Shown here piece after piece: positions 46,831 to 55,036 of a stretch of 64,000 bases of DNA. How positions within the stretch are numbered: position 1 is the stretch's first letter; each line of letters begins with the position of its first letter. The notes under the pieces are model-generated. The model was not told the DNA's origin. It made no database searches and saw only the letters and a program-made list of their open reading frames with translations. The position numbers were made by a program, and so were the translations under genes. Source of the stretch: Streptomyces sp. NBC_01267 (GTDB taxonomy: Bacteria > Actinomycetota > Actinomycetes > Streptomycetales > Streptomycetaceae); NCBI RefSeq assembly GCF_036241575.1, contig NZ_CP108455.1:7671001-7735000 (forward strand), given 5' to 3'.

Positions 46831-47562
46831 ATGAGCGAACGGACGATTGCGCTGGTCACCGGCGCGAACAAGGGAATTGGCTACGAGATCGCCGCAGGCC
46901 TGGGGGCCCTGGGCTGGAGCGTCGGCATCGGCGCTCGCGACGATCGGCGCCGCAAGGACGCGGTGGAGAGACTGCGCGCGTCCGGCGTCGACGCGTTCGG
47001 CGTACCGCTGGACGTGACCGACGACGCGAGCGCGACAGCCGCCGCACGGCTGATCGAGGAGCAGTCCGGGCGCCTCGACGTGCTCGTCAACAACGCCGGG
47101 ATCACCGGCGGCATGCCGCAGGAGCCCACCCGGGTCGATCCCGCCGTCATCCGGGCGGTCGTGGAGACCAACGTGATCGGCGTCATCCGCGTCACCAACG
47201 CGATGATGCCGCTGCTGCGCCGCTCAGCGTCACCCCGGATCGTGAACATGTCCAGCAGCGTCGGCTCCCTCACCCGGCAGTCAGGAATCGCCGCTGAGCA
47301 GTCGACGGGTCCGGTGGCCGTGGCGTACGCGCCGTCGAAGACGTTCCTGAACGCCGTCACCCTCCAGTACGCCCGGGAGTTGAGTGGCACGAACATCCTG
47401 ATCAACGCAGGCTGCCCCGGCTACGTCGCGACCGATCTCAACGGCTTCCGCGGTGTGCGTACCCCTGAACAGGGCGCGGCGATCGCCATCAAACTCGCGA
47501 CCCTCCCCGACGGCGGCCCGACCGGCAAGTTCTTCGAAGACGCCGGCGTAGTGCCCTGGTGA
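46831..47562 (+). CDS. Short-chain dehydrogenase/reductase (SDR)
   Basis: 243 aa from ATG 46831 (ATG 46822 also in frame). The cofactor loop is T-G-A-N-K-G-I-G-Y-E. D-V-T-D-D-A and L-V-N-N-A-G follow, then the catalytic Ser in I-V-N-M-S-S-S-V-G and Y-A-P-S-K (Y-x-x-x-K). The end P-T-G-K-F-F-E-D-A-G-V-V-P-W marks a subfamily typical of actinobacteria, probably NADP-dependent carbonyl reductases. It is divergent from and probably controlled by the LysR gene. It is also the intact relative of the internally deleted SDR at 31.05 kb. Confidence 0.92.
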   Translation: MSERTIALVTGANKGIGYEIAAGLGALGWSVGIGARDDRRRKDAVERLRASGVDAFGVPLDVTDDASATAAARLIEEQSGRLDVLVNNAGITGGMPQEPTRVDPAVIRAVVETNVIGVIRVTNAMMPLLRRSASPRIVNMSSSVGSLTRQSGIAAEQSTGPVAVAYAPSKTFLNAVTLQYARELSGTNILINAGCPGYVATDLNGFRGVRTPEQGAAIAIKLATLPDGGPTGKFFEDAGVVPW

Positions 47563-47566
47563 TGTG

Positions 47567-47601
47567 CGAAGCCGCCTCACCCGCCTGGTGAGGCGGCTTC
47601 G
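47567..47601 (+). terminator. Strong terminator after the SDR gene
   Basis: Perfect 15-bp stem (CGAAGCCGCCTCACC / GGTGAGGCGGCTTCG) with the 5-base loop CGCCT, 4 bases past the stop codon. It separates the SDR transcript from the peptide locus that follows. Confidence 0.9.
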
Positions 47602-47804
47602 CCCGCGCACCTGGCTGCTGCTTCAAATCGCTTGTGAACAGAGGGAGTTCGGCTTGTCGCTCACGAACTGCACAGCTGGTGGACGTCAGTGAAACGTTAG
47701 TCGAACGCAAGGGGAGGCGGCCAGAATGGCTTGGGCAGCCGCAGGTCGGCCAGTACTGCGGCTCCGCGTGATCGACTCCCGCAATCCCTTGAAACGGAGT
47801 AGCC

Positions 47805-47888
47805 ATGAAGATGATCAAGGCACTTGTGAGCAAGTTCAAGAAGGATGAGGACCTCGCCAGCCACGCGTGGGTGCTGCACGTAATCTGA
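47805..47888 (+). CDS. 27-aa candidate RiPP precursor peptide
   Basis: ATG 47805 follows CGGAG at 6 bases. The peptide has a basic/acidic leader-like part (M-K-M-I-K-A-L-V-S-K-F-K-K-D-E-D-L) and a hydrophobic, Trp-containing end, A-S-H-A-W-V-L-H-V-I. It is followed in the same direction by a P450 gene and a JmjC oxygenase gene, with no other transport or regulatory gene between. Short precursors with a C-terminal aromatic core and a single P450 are known from the tryptorubin-type (atropopeptide) and other P450-modified RiPPs. This core, with Trp and two His, differs from published cores I know. The stop codon lies within the first unit of a 17-bp tandem repeat. Confidence 0.6.
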   Translation: MKMIKALVSKFKKDEDLASHAWVLHVI

Positions 47889-47951
47889 CGCACCATCTGA
47901 TCTGACGCAATGTCTGATCTGACGCACTGTCTGGTCTGACGGGCCGTCCGA
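47884..47951 (+). repeat. 17-bp tandem repeat (4 copies) overlapping the precursor stop codon
   Basis: Units TCTGACGCACCATCTGA, TCTGACGCAATGTCTGA, TCTGACGCACTGTCTGG and TCTGACGGGCCGTCCGA run without gaps from the last sense codon of the 27-aa gene. The unit is not a multiple of three. It separates the peptide gene from the P450 gene. It may be a slippage product, a regulatory RNA element, or a protein-binding array. Confidence 0.85.
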
Positions 47952-48180
47952 TCTCATGCACCGCCCGTCGGCGGAGGACGCGGCCATGCCACTGCCTCCG
48001 CCGACGTTGCAAGGCGCCCCTGTCTGCCGCGGCCCGCGGCGGCCACGACCGGGCCGGAGTCCGCCGCAGACCGGGCCGCGGCGCGGCGCGGAGCGACGGT
48101 CCTGCCCGTTCCATGCCCGGAGTTCTCCGCCTGCCGTGGGGAACGCATTTCGTTGCCATTCCAATGGAGGCGGGATTCTC

Positions 48181-49233
48181 GTGGAAGAAATGGCGTCGGC
48201 ACCGGTGCGCGGCCACTCCGTCGTGTACGCCCCGCGGATTCAGGACCTGCTGGCCAGGGGCGAGAAAGTATTCCGGATCGACGCGACCACGGTAGGTGTC
48301 TCCGACTGCCACCTGATCGCCGAAATCGTCGCGGAACGCCCTGTGTCGGCGATGGAGCGCTCGGTCTACAAGCCCGCCGCAGGAGCCGACATCCCCCACG
48401 ACAGCGCGACACGGACGATCCGCGCGCTGGGGCAGGACGTCATGGAGGGCATCCGGACCCCGCCGCCCCCGACGCGCGGGCTGTCCGGCTCCTGGCCCTA
48501 CGCGCCCACCTCCTACCTGCGCCGGTGGCTCTTCTCGTCCGACCCCCTGCCGGTCTCCCTGTTGTCGAAACGCGGTGTCACACGCTCGGACACGCTCTCC
48601 CGGATCGTCGACCGCGCCGTCACCGTCTGGCCGGGGTCCGACACCGAGGGCGGCACCGCGCTGGCCGAACAGATCCGAGATGCTTCCGGCACCCAGGAGA
48701 GAAGGCAGGCCATCGCGCTGTACCGGAGAGCGACGGCCACCCTCTGCGACGGCGTGGCCGCACTGGCCGGCAACGCCCTGTGGCTCATGGGGCAGGAGCG
48801 CGAACCGGAGGCGGCCCGCGCCGACCTCACCGCGGTCCTGTGGGAGACGCTGCGGCTGCTCCCGCCCGCGTGGATGCTGTTCCGCAAGGGCGGGGACGCG
48901 TACACCGGACTGCACCCTGAGATCCGGCCCGAGGACAGGGTCGCGCTCTTCCCGCTCCTGATGCACCGTCATCCGGACTACTGGCCCGACCCGCTGGAGT
49001 TCCGGCCCGAGCGGTGGGCCGGGGTGGCGGACCCGGAGAAGACGCCCGCATTCATGCCGTTCGGGTTCGAGGGTGCCCGCTGCTGGGCCAAGCACCTGGT
49101 CGTGCCCCTGGCCGAGCGCCTGTTGACCGTCGCCTTCGACAACCGACTCGTCATTCGCAGCCCGCAGCAGGAGGCACCCGTCCCCCTGCGCTCCCTGCTC
49201 TCCGTGCGGTTCGACGCGGAAGCCGGGGCATGA
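48181..49233 (+). CDS. Cytochrome P450 of the peptide locus
   Basis: 350 aa from GTG 48181 (GGAGG about 10 bases upstream). In-frame ATG 47986 also has a GGAGG and would add 65 low-complexity residues. Heme binding: F-M-P-F-G-F-E-G-A-R-C-W with Cys about 301. The K-helix E-T-L-R begins at 222, and F-R-P-E-R-W precedes the heme loop. In the I helix, T-L-C-D-G-V (187-192) replaces the usual A-G-x-[DE]-T-T: the acid is kept but the Thr appears to be Gly191. The heme loop ends C-W-A-K rather than C-x-G. P450s with altered I helices often make cross-links in peptides. It is probably a soluble modifying enzyme of the 27-aa peptide (inference). Confidence 0.8.
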   Translation: MEEMASAPVRGHSVVYAPRIQDLLARGEKVFRIDATTVGVSDCHLIAEIVAERPVSAMERSVYKPAAGADIPHDSATRTIRALGQDVMEGIRTPPPPTRGLSGSWPYAPTSYLRRWLFSSDPLPVSLLSKRGVTRSDTLSRIVDRAVTVWPGSDTEGGTALAEQIRDASGTQERRQAIALYRRATATLCDGVAALAGNALWLMGQEREPEAARADLTAVLWETLRLLPPAWMLFRKGGDAYTGLHPEIRPEDRVALFPLLMHRHPDYWPDPLEFRPERWAGVADPEKTPAFMPFGFEGARCWAKHLVVPLAERLLTVAFDNRLVIRSPQQEAPVPLRSLLSVRFDAEAGA

Positions 49234-49384
49234 CACGGCGTCGTTCCCTCGTGCCACCCGCAGTTCCCGACGAGGACAGTGTGGCCACCACCCCCCTCCC
49301 GCCACGGAGCCCGCACACACCCTCGTACCGGGTGGGCGCTGCCGACCACGAGCACCGAACACCCTGACACCACGGGAAGACGCC

Positions 49385-50395
49385 ATGGAATCGCCCACGC
49401 TGGCCGACTGGGTCGGCGACATCAAGAGCTTCTCCGACTGCCAGTGGCAGCGCGAACCCGCGGTCTTCAGGCCGGCGACACTCGCCCCACCGTTCGACCT
49501 CGGTGAGCTGGACGCCGCCTTCGACGGAGGGCTGCTGCGTACCCCCTACCTGGAGATGGTCCGCTCCAACAAGGTCGTCATCCCGTCCGATGCCTACACC
49601 ACGGCACGGGTGGTCAACGGCACAACGCACCATGACTTCGCCGACCGCGCGAAAGTCCTCGCTCTCCTGCGCGCCAGGGCGACGCTCCTTCTGCGACACG
49701 TCGACCAGTGGCACCGTCCTACCGGCGCACTGGTGGCGCGACTGTCCGAGGAGATCGACCGGCGTGTGGAGGCCTTCTTCTTCGTCACGCCCGCCGGCGG
49801 TCAGGGCCTCGCGGTGCACCGGGACGACGCCGACGTGTTCGTACTCCAGGTGTCCGGACGCAAGACCTGGTACGTCCACGACGCACCGACGGTGGCGGAC
49901 TGGGCGCCGGGAGAACTCCCGGACGACGAGCGCTCCCCGCGGCTCCTGCGCAGCGTCCTCGAACCCGGCAGCGTGCTCTACGTTCCGCGCGGCTTCGCGC
50001 ACCGTGCGGTGGGCGCCACCGGACTGTCCGCCCACCTGTCGCTGACGATCCGCGACATCTCCCTGCAGGACCTGCGGACGGCCCTGGAGCAGCGGCTGTC
50101 CGAAGGGCTGGACCTCCCGCCGCGCCCCCTGGGCGAGGCCGCGATCGTCGACGCCTGCGCCACGCTGCTCAGTCACGTCCGGGCGAAGCTCGACACGATC
50201 GAACCAGACGACCTGCGGCTCGCCGCACGGGCCGCGCAGGCGCGGCGGCCGGTCACGATGACGCGGGCGGAGACGTTCGCCGAGACGGCCCGGAACTGGG
50301 AGACCGGTGGACCCGGCGCCAGGCGCGCCGGGCTGACGTCCGTGACTCGCACCTGGCGCAGGCTGCGCGACGAGGCACGCACCACCGAGCACTGA
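49385..50395 (+). CDS. JmjC/cupin Fe(II) oxygenase of the peptide locus
   Basis: 336 aa from ATG 49385. The cupin core shows the iron triad H145-x-D147 (G-L-A-V-H-R-D-D-A-D-V-F-V-L-Q) and H206 (V-L-Y-V-P-R-G-F-A-H-R-A). K160-T-W-Y follows the first motif and may bind 2-oxoglutarate. This layout matches ribosomal-oxygenase/JmjC proteins, and relatives hydroxylate peptide side chains. A helical C-terminal part (about 225-320) follows, as in ROX-type proteins. The gap to the P450 gene is about 150 bases in the same direction, so the two probably share a transcript. A peptide-hydroxylating role is inferred from context. Confidence 0.8.
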   Translation: MESPTLADWVGDIKSFSDCQWQREPAVFRPATLAPPFDLGELDAAFDGGLLRTPYLEMVRSNKVVIPSDAYTTARVVNGTTHHDFADRAKVLALLRARATLLLRHVDQWHRPTGALVARLSEEIDRRVEAFFFVTPAGGQGLAVHRDDADVFVLQVSGRKTWYVHDAPTVADWAPGELPDDERSPRLLRSVLEPGSVLYVPRGFAHRAVGATGLSAHLSLTIRDISLQDLRTALEQRLSEGLDLPPRPLGEAAIVDACATLLSHVRAKLDTIEPDDLRLAARAAQARRPVTMTRAETFAETARNWETGGPGARRAGLTSVTRTWRRLRDEARTTEH

Positions 50396-50614
50396 CGCAC
50401 AGCCGACAGGCTCCCCGGCAGCCGGAGCGTGCCCCCGGGCGCAGTGGCCAGGCCGAGTGGGAGGCCGGCTCGGTGGCGTCTCAAGCCTCCAGGTCGGTTT
50501 CGCCGGTGCGACCTGCTGCCCCAGCAGCGGTTCGCGACTTCCGCCCCCGTGCTGGGCGAGCCCAGGAGCGAGGCGCTTGACCCTCACGCCGCGTCATACC
50601 GCATTGTCGGTCGT

Positions 50615-51730
50615 GTGGAGGAACACCTGACCGTGGGGCACGTGGCCGAACTGGCCGGAGTGAGCGTCCGCACGCTGCATCACTATGACGAGATCGGCCT
50701 CATGCGGCCGTCCGCGCGGAGCTCGGCCGGGTACCGGGCCTACTCGGCGGTCGACGTGGAGCGGCTGCGGGAGGTGCTCACCTACCGCCGGCTGGGCTTC
50801 GGATTGCGCGAGATCGCGGATCTGGTCGACGACCCGGCCACCGATACGGTCGCGCACCTGCGCCGACTGCGCGGTCTGCTGCTGGAACAGCGCGACCGTG
50901 CTGCTGCCATGGTGACGGCCATCGACACAGAACTGGAGACACGGGCCATGGGAATCAGGACGACGCCGGAGGAACAATTGAAAGTGCTGGGCACGCAGTT
51001 GTACGACACCATCGGGTCCGCTTACCCGGCGACGCGGCGTACCGAGCCGCGGATCGCCGCAAGGGTCTGGGACGCGCTCGGGGACGCACGGACGGTGTTG
51101 AACGTCGGAGCCGGAACCGGCTCCTACGAGCCCACCGACCGCGATGTCACCGCGGTGGAACCGTCGGCGGTCATGCGGGCACAGCGTCCTGCGGGCGCGG
51201 CGCCGTGCGTGGCCGCCGCTGCGGAGAGTCTCCCGTTCGAGGACCGGTCCTTCGACGCCGCGATGGCCTTCAGTACGGTGCATCACTGGCAGGACCCGAT
51301 CGCGGGCCTGCGCGAGATGCGGCGCGTGGCCCGCCGCGTGGTGGTGTTCACATACGACGCCAGTAGCACCGGGTGGCTTCAGCGGTTCTGGCTCACGCGC
51401 GACTACCTGCCTGAATTCGCTGACCTTCTCGTCGACTGGCCTTCGCTGGCCGACCTGACCCACGCGATCGGGGGCAGGGCGGAGCCGGTGCTGATCCCGT
51501 GGGACTGCGCGGACGGCTTCTTCGAGGCACACTGGCGCCGGCCCGAGGCATACCTGGACGAACATGTACGCCGCGCGGTATCGGTATGGACCAGAGTCGG
51601 GCCGGAGGCCGAGCAACGGGCAGTGAACAGGCTGCGCGACGACCTCTCCTCAGGCCGGTGGGCCGAGCGCAACCGCGACCTCGTCGCCCTCGACGCGGCA
51701 GAGCTCGGCCTCCGCCTGCTCGTAGCCTGA
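50615..51730 (+). CDS. MerR regulator fused to a SAM methyltransferase
   Basis: 371 aa from GTG 50615; the true start is uncertain because the usual M-H-L-T-V is here E-H-L-T-V. Residues ~5-115 are a TipA-type MerR DNA-binding and dimerisation region (V-A-E-L-A-G-V-S-V-R-T-L-H-H-Y-D-E-I-G-L ... coiled coil). M-G-I-R-T-T-P-E-E-Q-L follows, as in TipA, but instead of the drug-binding TipAS domain there is a class I methyltransferase. Its SAM loop is V-L-N-V-G-A-G-T-G-S-Y, followed by S-F-D-A-A-M-A-F-S-T-V-H-H-W. It may be a regulator that senses SAM or its target metabolite. It may belong to the peptide locus upstream. Confidence 0.85.
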   Translation: MEEHLTVGHVAELAGVSVRTLHHYDEIGLMRPSARSSAGYRAYSAVDVERLREVLTYRRLGFGLREIADLVDDPATDTVAHLRRLRGLLLEQRDRAAAMVTAIDTELETRAMGIRTTPEEQLKVLGTQLYDTIGSAYPATRRTEPRIAARVWDALGDARTVLNVGAGTGSYEPTDRDVTAVEPSAVMRAQRPAGAAPCVAAAAESLPFEDRSFDAAMAFSTVHHWQDPIAGLREMRRVARRVVVFTYDASSTGWLQRFWLTRDYLPEFADLLVDWPSLADLTHAIGGRAEPVLIPWDCADGFFEAHWRRPEAYLDEHVRRAVSVWTRVGPEAEQRAVNRLRDDLSSGRWAERNRDLVALDAAELGLRLLVA

Positions 51731-51807
51731 ACCAGCGTGCCCGCTCGCATCAGCCCATCAGAGCATCAGTGGAGCGCGCTACGACTACCTCGATCGGGCC
51801 CGGAGCC

Positions 51808-52083
51808 TCAACTGCTGGGCAGGGTGCGGTCGAGGAGGGGCAGCAGGCGGTCCCGGTGGAGTTGCAGTGCCGAGGGGTTGAACGCGTCGGTGTCGGACAT
51901 CGTGAAGCCGTGGACGGTGCCGGGGTAGATCTCGGAGGTGTAGCGGACACCCGAGGCGTCCAGGGCCCGGTCGAGCTCGCCGAGGGCCTCGGCTGTCATG
52001 TCGGTCTCGGCGTGGCCGAGGTGGACCTGGGCGGTGAACCCGGAGAGGAGGCGGCGCAGGCTGTCGGGCCCGTCGGCGCCCAC
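51808..52083 (-). pseudogene. C-terminal fragment of a dienelactone hydrolase family gene
   Basis: About 91 codons from a GTG that is probably only internal. V-H-L-G-H-A-E-T-D-M-T-A-E-A-L-G-E-L-D and Y-P-G-T-V-H-G-F-T-M-S-D-T carry the catalytic Asp and His of the dienelactone hydrolase fold. The nucleophile half is missing. The frame continues upstream as A-S-P-A-G-F-H-G to about 52120, then loses similarity. It is a truncated, non-functional gene. Confidence 0.7.
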
Positions 52084-52306
52084 GGGGCCGTGGAATCCGG
52101 CGGGGGATGCCTGCTGGTTGATCCGGGCAGATCGCTTCGCCCCGCTGATGTGCGGCGGGGCGAAGCACTACCCGGGGACCGGTGCGGCTAGGAGCCGGTG
52201 AGCTGGTCCCGGCAAGCCGCAGCAGACCACGACAGCGGGATCTGCACAGGCCGCAGCCTTGGACTGCTCGGGAGATGGAGCCTTCGGCACCGGCACGTCG
52301 CAACCG

Positions 52307-52780
52307 CTACGGGTGGTAGATCTCCTCCATGGCGCTGATCTGGCTCTGGCCGTTGACGCGGTAGTAGAAGTACGGGGTGTTGGCAAGCTTGTGGTTCACC
52401 AACCACTTCGGTGTGACCTTCCGGGTTGTGGTGTCGCTGAGGACCTTGACGGAGGCGCCTGAGGCGAAGACGAGTGACTGGGCCGCTCCGCTCGGGGTGT
52501 AGATGACGTCCTCGTCGTTCTTCGTGTTCACCCGGCAGGTCTCCGGGGTGACGCGGACGACGGTGTTGCCCTTGACGTTCTTGGCGGAGTCCAGCTTGAA
52601 GAAGTGCTTGTACCCCGCGGGCAGGTGGCACGGCTGCCAGCTGCCGCCCGCCTTTCCGGAGGTTACGGCTGGAGCGCTTGTTGCCGGGCGCGGGCTGGCG
52701 CTGGAGGACCCGCACATGGTGGCGAGGAGTGCGGCGGCGGAGCCGAGGACGACCGCGGTGGAAACGTAACGGTGGTTCAT
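52307..52780 (-). CDS. Small secreted protein of unknown function
   Basis: 157 aa from ATG 52780 with GGGGAA upstream. The signal peptide S-T-A-V-V-L-G-S-A-A-A-L-L-A-T-M-C-G contains a Cys in a weak lipobox (A-T-M-C) and a Sec-type S-S-A-S site, so it is either lipidated or released. The mature part has two Cys (Q-P-C-H and E-T-C-R) likely paired, and beta-rich segments including Y-F-Y-Y-R-V-N-G-Q. No family recognised. Confidence 0.7.
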   Translation of the reverse strand: MNHRYVSTAVVLGSAAALLATMCGSSSASPRPATSAPAVTSGKAGGSWQPCHLPAGYKHFFKLDSAKNVKGNTVVRVTPETCRVNTKNDEDVIYTPSGAAQSLVFASGASVKVLSDTTTRKVTPKWLVNHKLANTPYFYYRVNGQSQISAMEEIYHP

Positions 52781-53192
52781 GAACTTCCCCTGTGACGAAG
52801 GTCGGTTGACACCGTGGGAGATACCGGACAACAGGTAGGGGTTTCGATCAACTGTCGGCTGTGACCGGACGGTGACAACCGTCATACCGCGGGGACAATC
52901 GACGGTTCGGCACACGTGTGGTCCGGGGCATTGGGCGTCTCCGCGGCCGACGTCACCGCAGCCGCGATCAGTTGGGCCGGGCTCGGCGTCCGGGCCGTGG
53001 GACGAAGACCGCCGGATCGTCAACTCACAGATCGGAAGATTCTTCCAACGGGTGATCTCCCGTCGCTTTCCGCTTGTTGGAGCCGAACCCGGGGAACGCT
53101 GCGGCCGTTACTTCGTCCTCGAATCTCTGGATAGCCGAGTCCGCTGGTCAGGAGACTCAAGCGGCTCGGTACGTACCATCGAAGGAGTACAG
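52781..53192. other. Divergent intergenic region between secreted protein and chitinase
   Basis: About 410 bases. It contains a 16-bp dyad, GACGGT-GACA-ACCGTC (52868-52883), that could be an operator. I see no good DasR site for the chitinase gene. No gene seen. Confidence 0.45.
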
Positions 53193-53930
53193 ATGTCCGT
53201 ATCCGTCATGCCCCGAACCCGGTCCCGTGTTCTGGCCGTGCTGAGCGCCGCAGCAGTCGCGAGCGGGTTGGCCGCCGCCGTTCCGGCAGTGCCCGCCTCA
53301 GCCGCCGGGTCGTTCGTGGTCAGCGAGGCGCAGTTCAACCAGATGTTCCCGAACCGGAACCCCTTCTACACCTACGACGGTCTGGTCAACGCACTGAGCG
53401 CCTACCCGGGCTTCGCCACTACCGGCGACGATGCGACGCAGAAGCGGGAGGCGGCGGCCTTCCTGGCCAACGTGAGCCATGAGACCGGCGGCCTGAAGTA
53501 CGTCGTCGAGCAGAACACGGCCAACTACAGCCACTACTGCGACGCCTCACAGCCGTACGGCTGTCCGGCCGGGCAGAGTGCCTACTACGGGCGTGGGCCG
53601 CTGCAGCTCAGCTGGAACTTCAATTACAAGGCGGCTGGTGACGCCCTGCACATCGACCTGCTGAACGACCCGTACCAGGTCGAGCGGGACTCCGCCGTCT
53701 CGTGGAAGACCGGCCTGTGGTTCTGGGACACCCAGAGCGGCGCCGGGACGATGACCCCGCACGACGCGATGGTCAACGGCAAGGGCTTCGGGGAGACCAT
53801 CCGTAGCATCAACGGTGCCCTGGAGTGCAACGGCCAGAACCCGGACGAGCGCCAGGACCGGATCAACCTGTACACGAATTTCGTCGGCGTTCTCGGTACC
53901 GACGTGGGCGGCGGCAACATTTCCTGCTGA
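53193..53930 (+). CDS. Secreted GH19 chitinase, catalytic domain only
   Basis: 245 aa from ATG 53193 with GAAGGAG 7 bases upstream. A Sec signal ends P-A-S-A-A. The GH19 core starts F-V-V-S-E-A-Q-F-N-Q-M-F-P-N-R. The general acid is E97 (V-S-H-E-T-G-G) and E106 fits the second catalytic Glu. Y-Y-G-R-G-P-L-Q-L-S-W-N-F-N-Y is the family signature. There is no carbohydrate-binding module, as in S. coelicolor ChiG. It hydrolyses chitin outside the cell and could act with the LPMO at 19.4 kb. Confidence 0.95.
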   Translation: MSVSVMPRTRSRVLAVLSAAAVASGLAAAVPAVPASAAGSFVVSEAQFNQMFPNRNPFYTYDGLVNALSAYPGFATTGDDATQKREAAAFLANVSHETGGLKYVVEQNTANYSHYCDASQPYGCPAGQSAYYGRGPLQLSWNFNYKAAGDALHIDLLNDPYQVERDSAVSWKTGLWFWDTQSGAGTMTPHDAMVNGKGFGETIRSINGALECNGQNPDERQDRINLYTNFVGVLGTDVGGGNISC

Positions 53931-54204
53931 TCCGGTCGGCCCTGAAACCGGCTCGTGGCTATGGAAGCTCAGGCAGCAGCCTGGTCGACGTCTTTCCGCG
54001 GACGTTCGTCGGTGAGGGTGCAGGAACTCTCGACGGTTGATGTGGCCGGGTCATAGCGATGTGGCCCGGCCTGCCCGACCAAGGGCGAACCGGACGGCAA
54101 GAGAGTCGGACGGTGGTCGACACCGGCGGGCGAACCGACGTCGATGGTGCCATTCGCCAAGTGGAAGGCGAAGAAGGGGGCCGAGCGGCGGGCCGCGATG
54201 GCGT

Positions 54205-54363
54205 CTACTCTGCGTCGGCCAGCTGGGCCCGGAAGAAGTCGGTCAGCTTCTCGACCGCGGGCCCCACGTGCTGCTCCTTGTCGTAGAGGTCGACGTGGCC
54301 GGCGCCGTCGATCCAGTGGAGCTCCTTCGGGGTGCGGGCGTTCTGGAACGCTTCCACGCTCAT
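54205..54363 (-). pseudogene. C-terminal fragment of a YcjY-type alpha/beta hydrolase
   Basis: 52 codons: S-V-E-A-F-Q-N-A-R-T-P-K-E-L-H-W-I, then G-A-G-H-V-D-L-Y-D-K-E, which carries the catalytic His, and K-L-T-D-F-F to the end. This is the last part of YcjY-like hydrolases. Everything upstream, including the nucleophile serine, is missing. It is in gene-like codons, so the loss is recent or the fragment is retained. Confidence 0.6.
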
Positions 54364-54463
54364 CCAGAGAGGGAGAAGGTCTGGACTCCCTCACCGCGGG
54401 CCTCGGCAGAGCGTGCGGCGGCAGCTGCGGCACGCTATCTGTGCCCCGGGCCTGCGCCTCGGG

Positions 54464-55036
54464 TCAGCGTTCGAAGACGCCGGTCAGTCGGGCGCGGCCG
54501 AGAACGGGTGCCGTGATGGCGGGCAGGAGGGCGCGGGGCCGTGCCCGGTCCGGGGGCGTTGCGTTCGGGTCGGTGCCCACCGGAGTTGCGAGAGCGAACA
54601 ACTGGAAGGTGTACCGGTGAGGTCCGTGGCCCTTGATGGGCGCAGGGCCGTGGTATCCCCGTCCGATGGTGGAACGGAGTATCCGCACCCCGGCAGCGGG
54701 CCGCCGCCCGGCCAGGGCGCCGGGTTCCAGGTGACCGACTTCCGGGTCGATCAGTGCGGCACAGTGCACGGCGGGCTTGGTCAGGGGCACATCGATGTCT
54801 TCGACGACCAGGAGGAGTTGGGCGGTGCCGGGTGGCGGCGGGGTCCAGGCCAGGTGAGGGGACAGGTCGTCGCCACCGATGTTCTTCGCGCAGTGCTCCA
54901 GTGGCATGGTGTCGCCGTCGCCGAAGTGCTGGCTGGTGAGGGCCAGCAGCTCGGGGCCTTGCAGGTTGGGCAGATTCCACGCCACGTGGGTCTCGCCTGC
55001 TCTGCGGTTCTTCAGGAGTCGGCCGAGCAGAGTCAT
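54464..55036 (-). CDS. YbhB/YbcL (PEBP, Raf kinase inhibitor-like) protein
   Basis: 190 aa from ATG 55036, overlapping the stop of a 41-aa gene (ATGA). L-S-P-H-L-A-W-T-P-P-P-P-G-T-A-Q-L-L-L-V-V-E-D and G-Y-H-G-P-A-P-I-K-G-H-G-P-H-R-Y-T-F-Q-L-F-A are the two PEBP signatures that form the anion/lipid pocket. Bacterial function is unknown, though PEBP proteins often sit with drug-resistance genes. It is the last gene of the MarR-MFS operon. Confidence 0.9.
   Translation of the reverse strand: MTLLGRLLKNRRAGETHVAWNLPNLQGPELLALTSQHFGDGDTMPLEHCAKNIGGDDLSPHLAWTPPPPGTAQLLLVVEDIDVPLTKPAVHCAALIDPEVGHLEPGALAGRRPAAGVRILRSTIGRGYHGPAPIKGHGPHRYTFQLFALATPVGTDPNATPPDRARPRALLPAITAPVLGRARLTGVFER

Noticed and set aside
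47986..48180. N-terminal extension of the P450 from ATG 47986
   Set aside because: The ribosome site is good, but the 65 added residues are low-complexity Pro/Arg/Gly with no P450 features. Kept as an alternative start only.
52906..52931. A DasR site upstream of the GH19 chitinase gene (TGGTCCGGGGCA)
   Set aside because: Four of twelve core positions mismatch the dre consensus and it is about 270 bp from the start codon.
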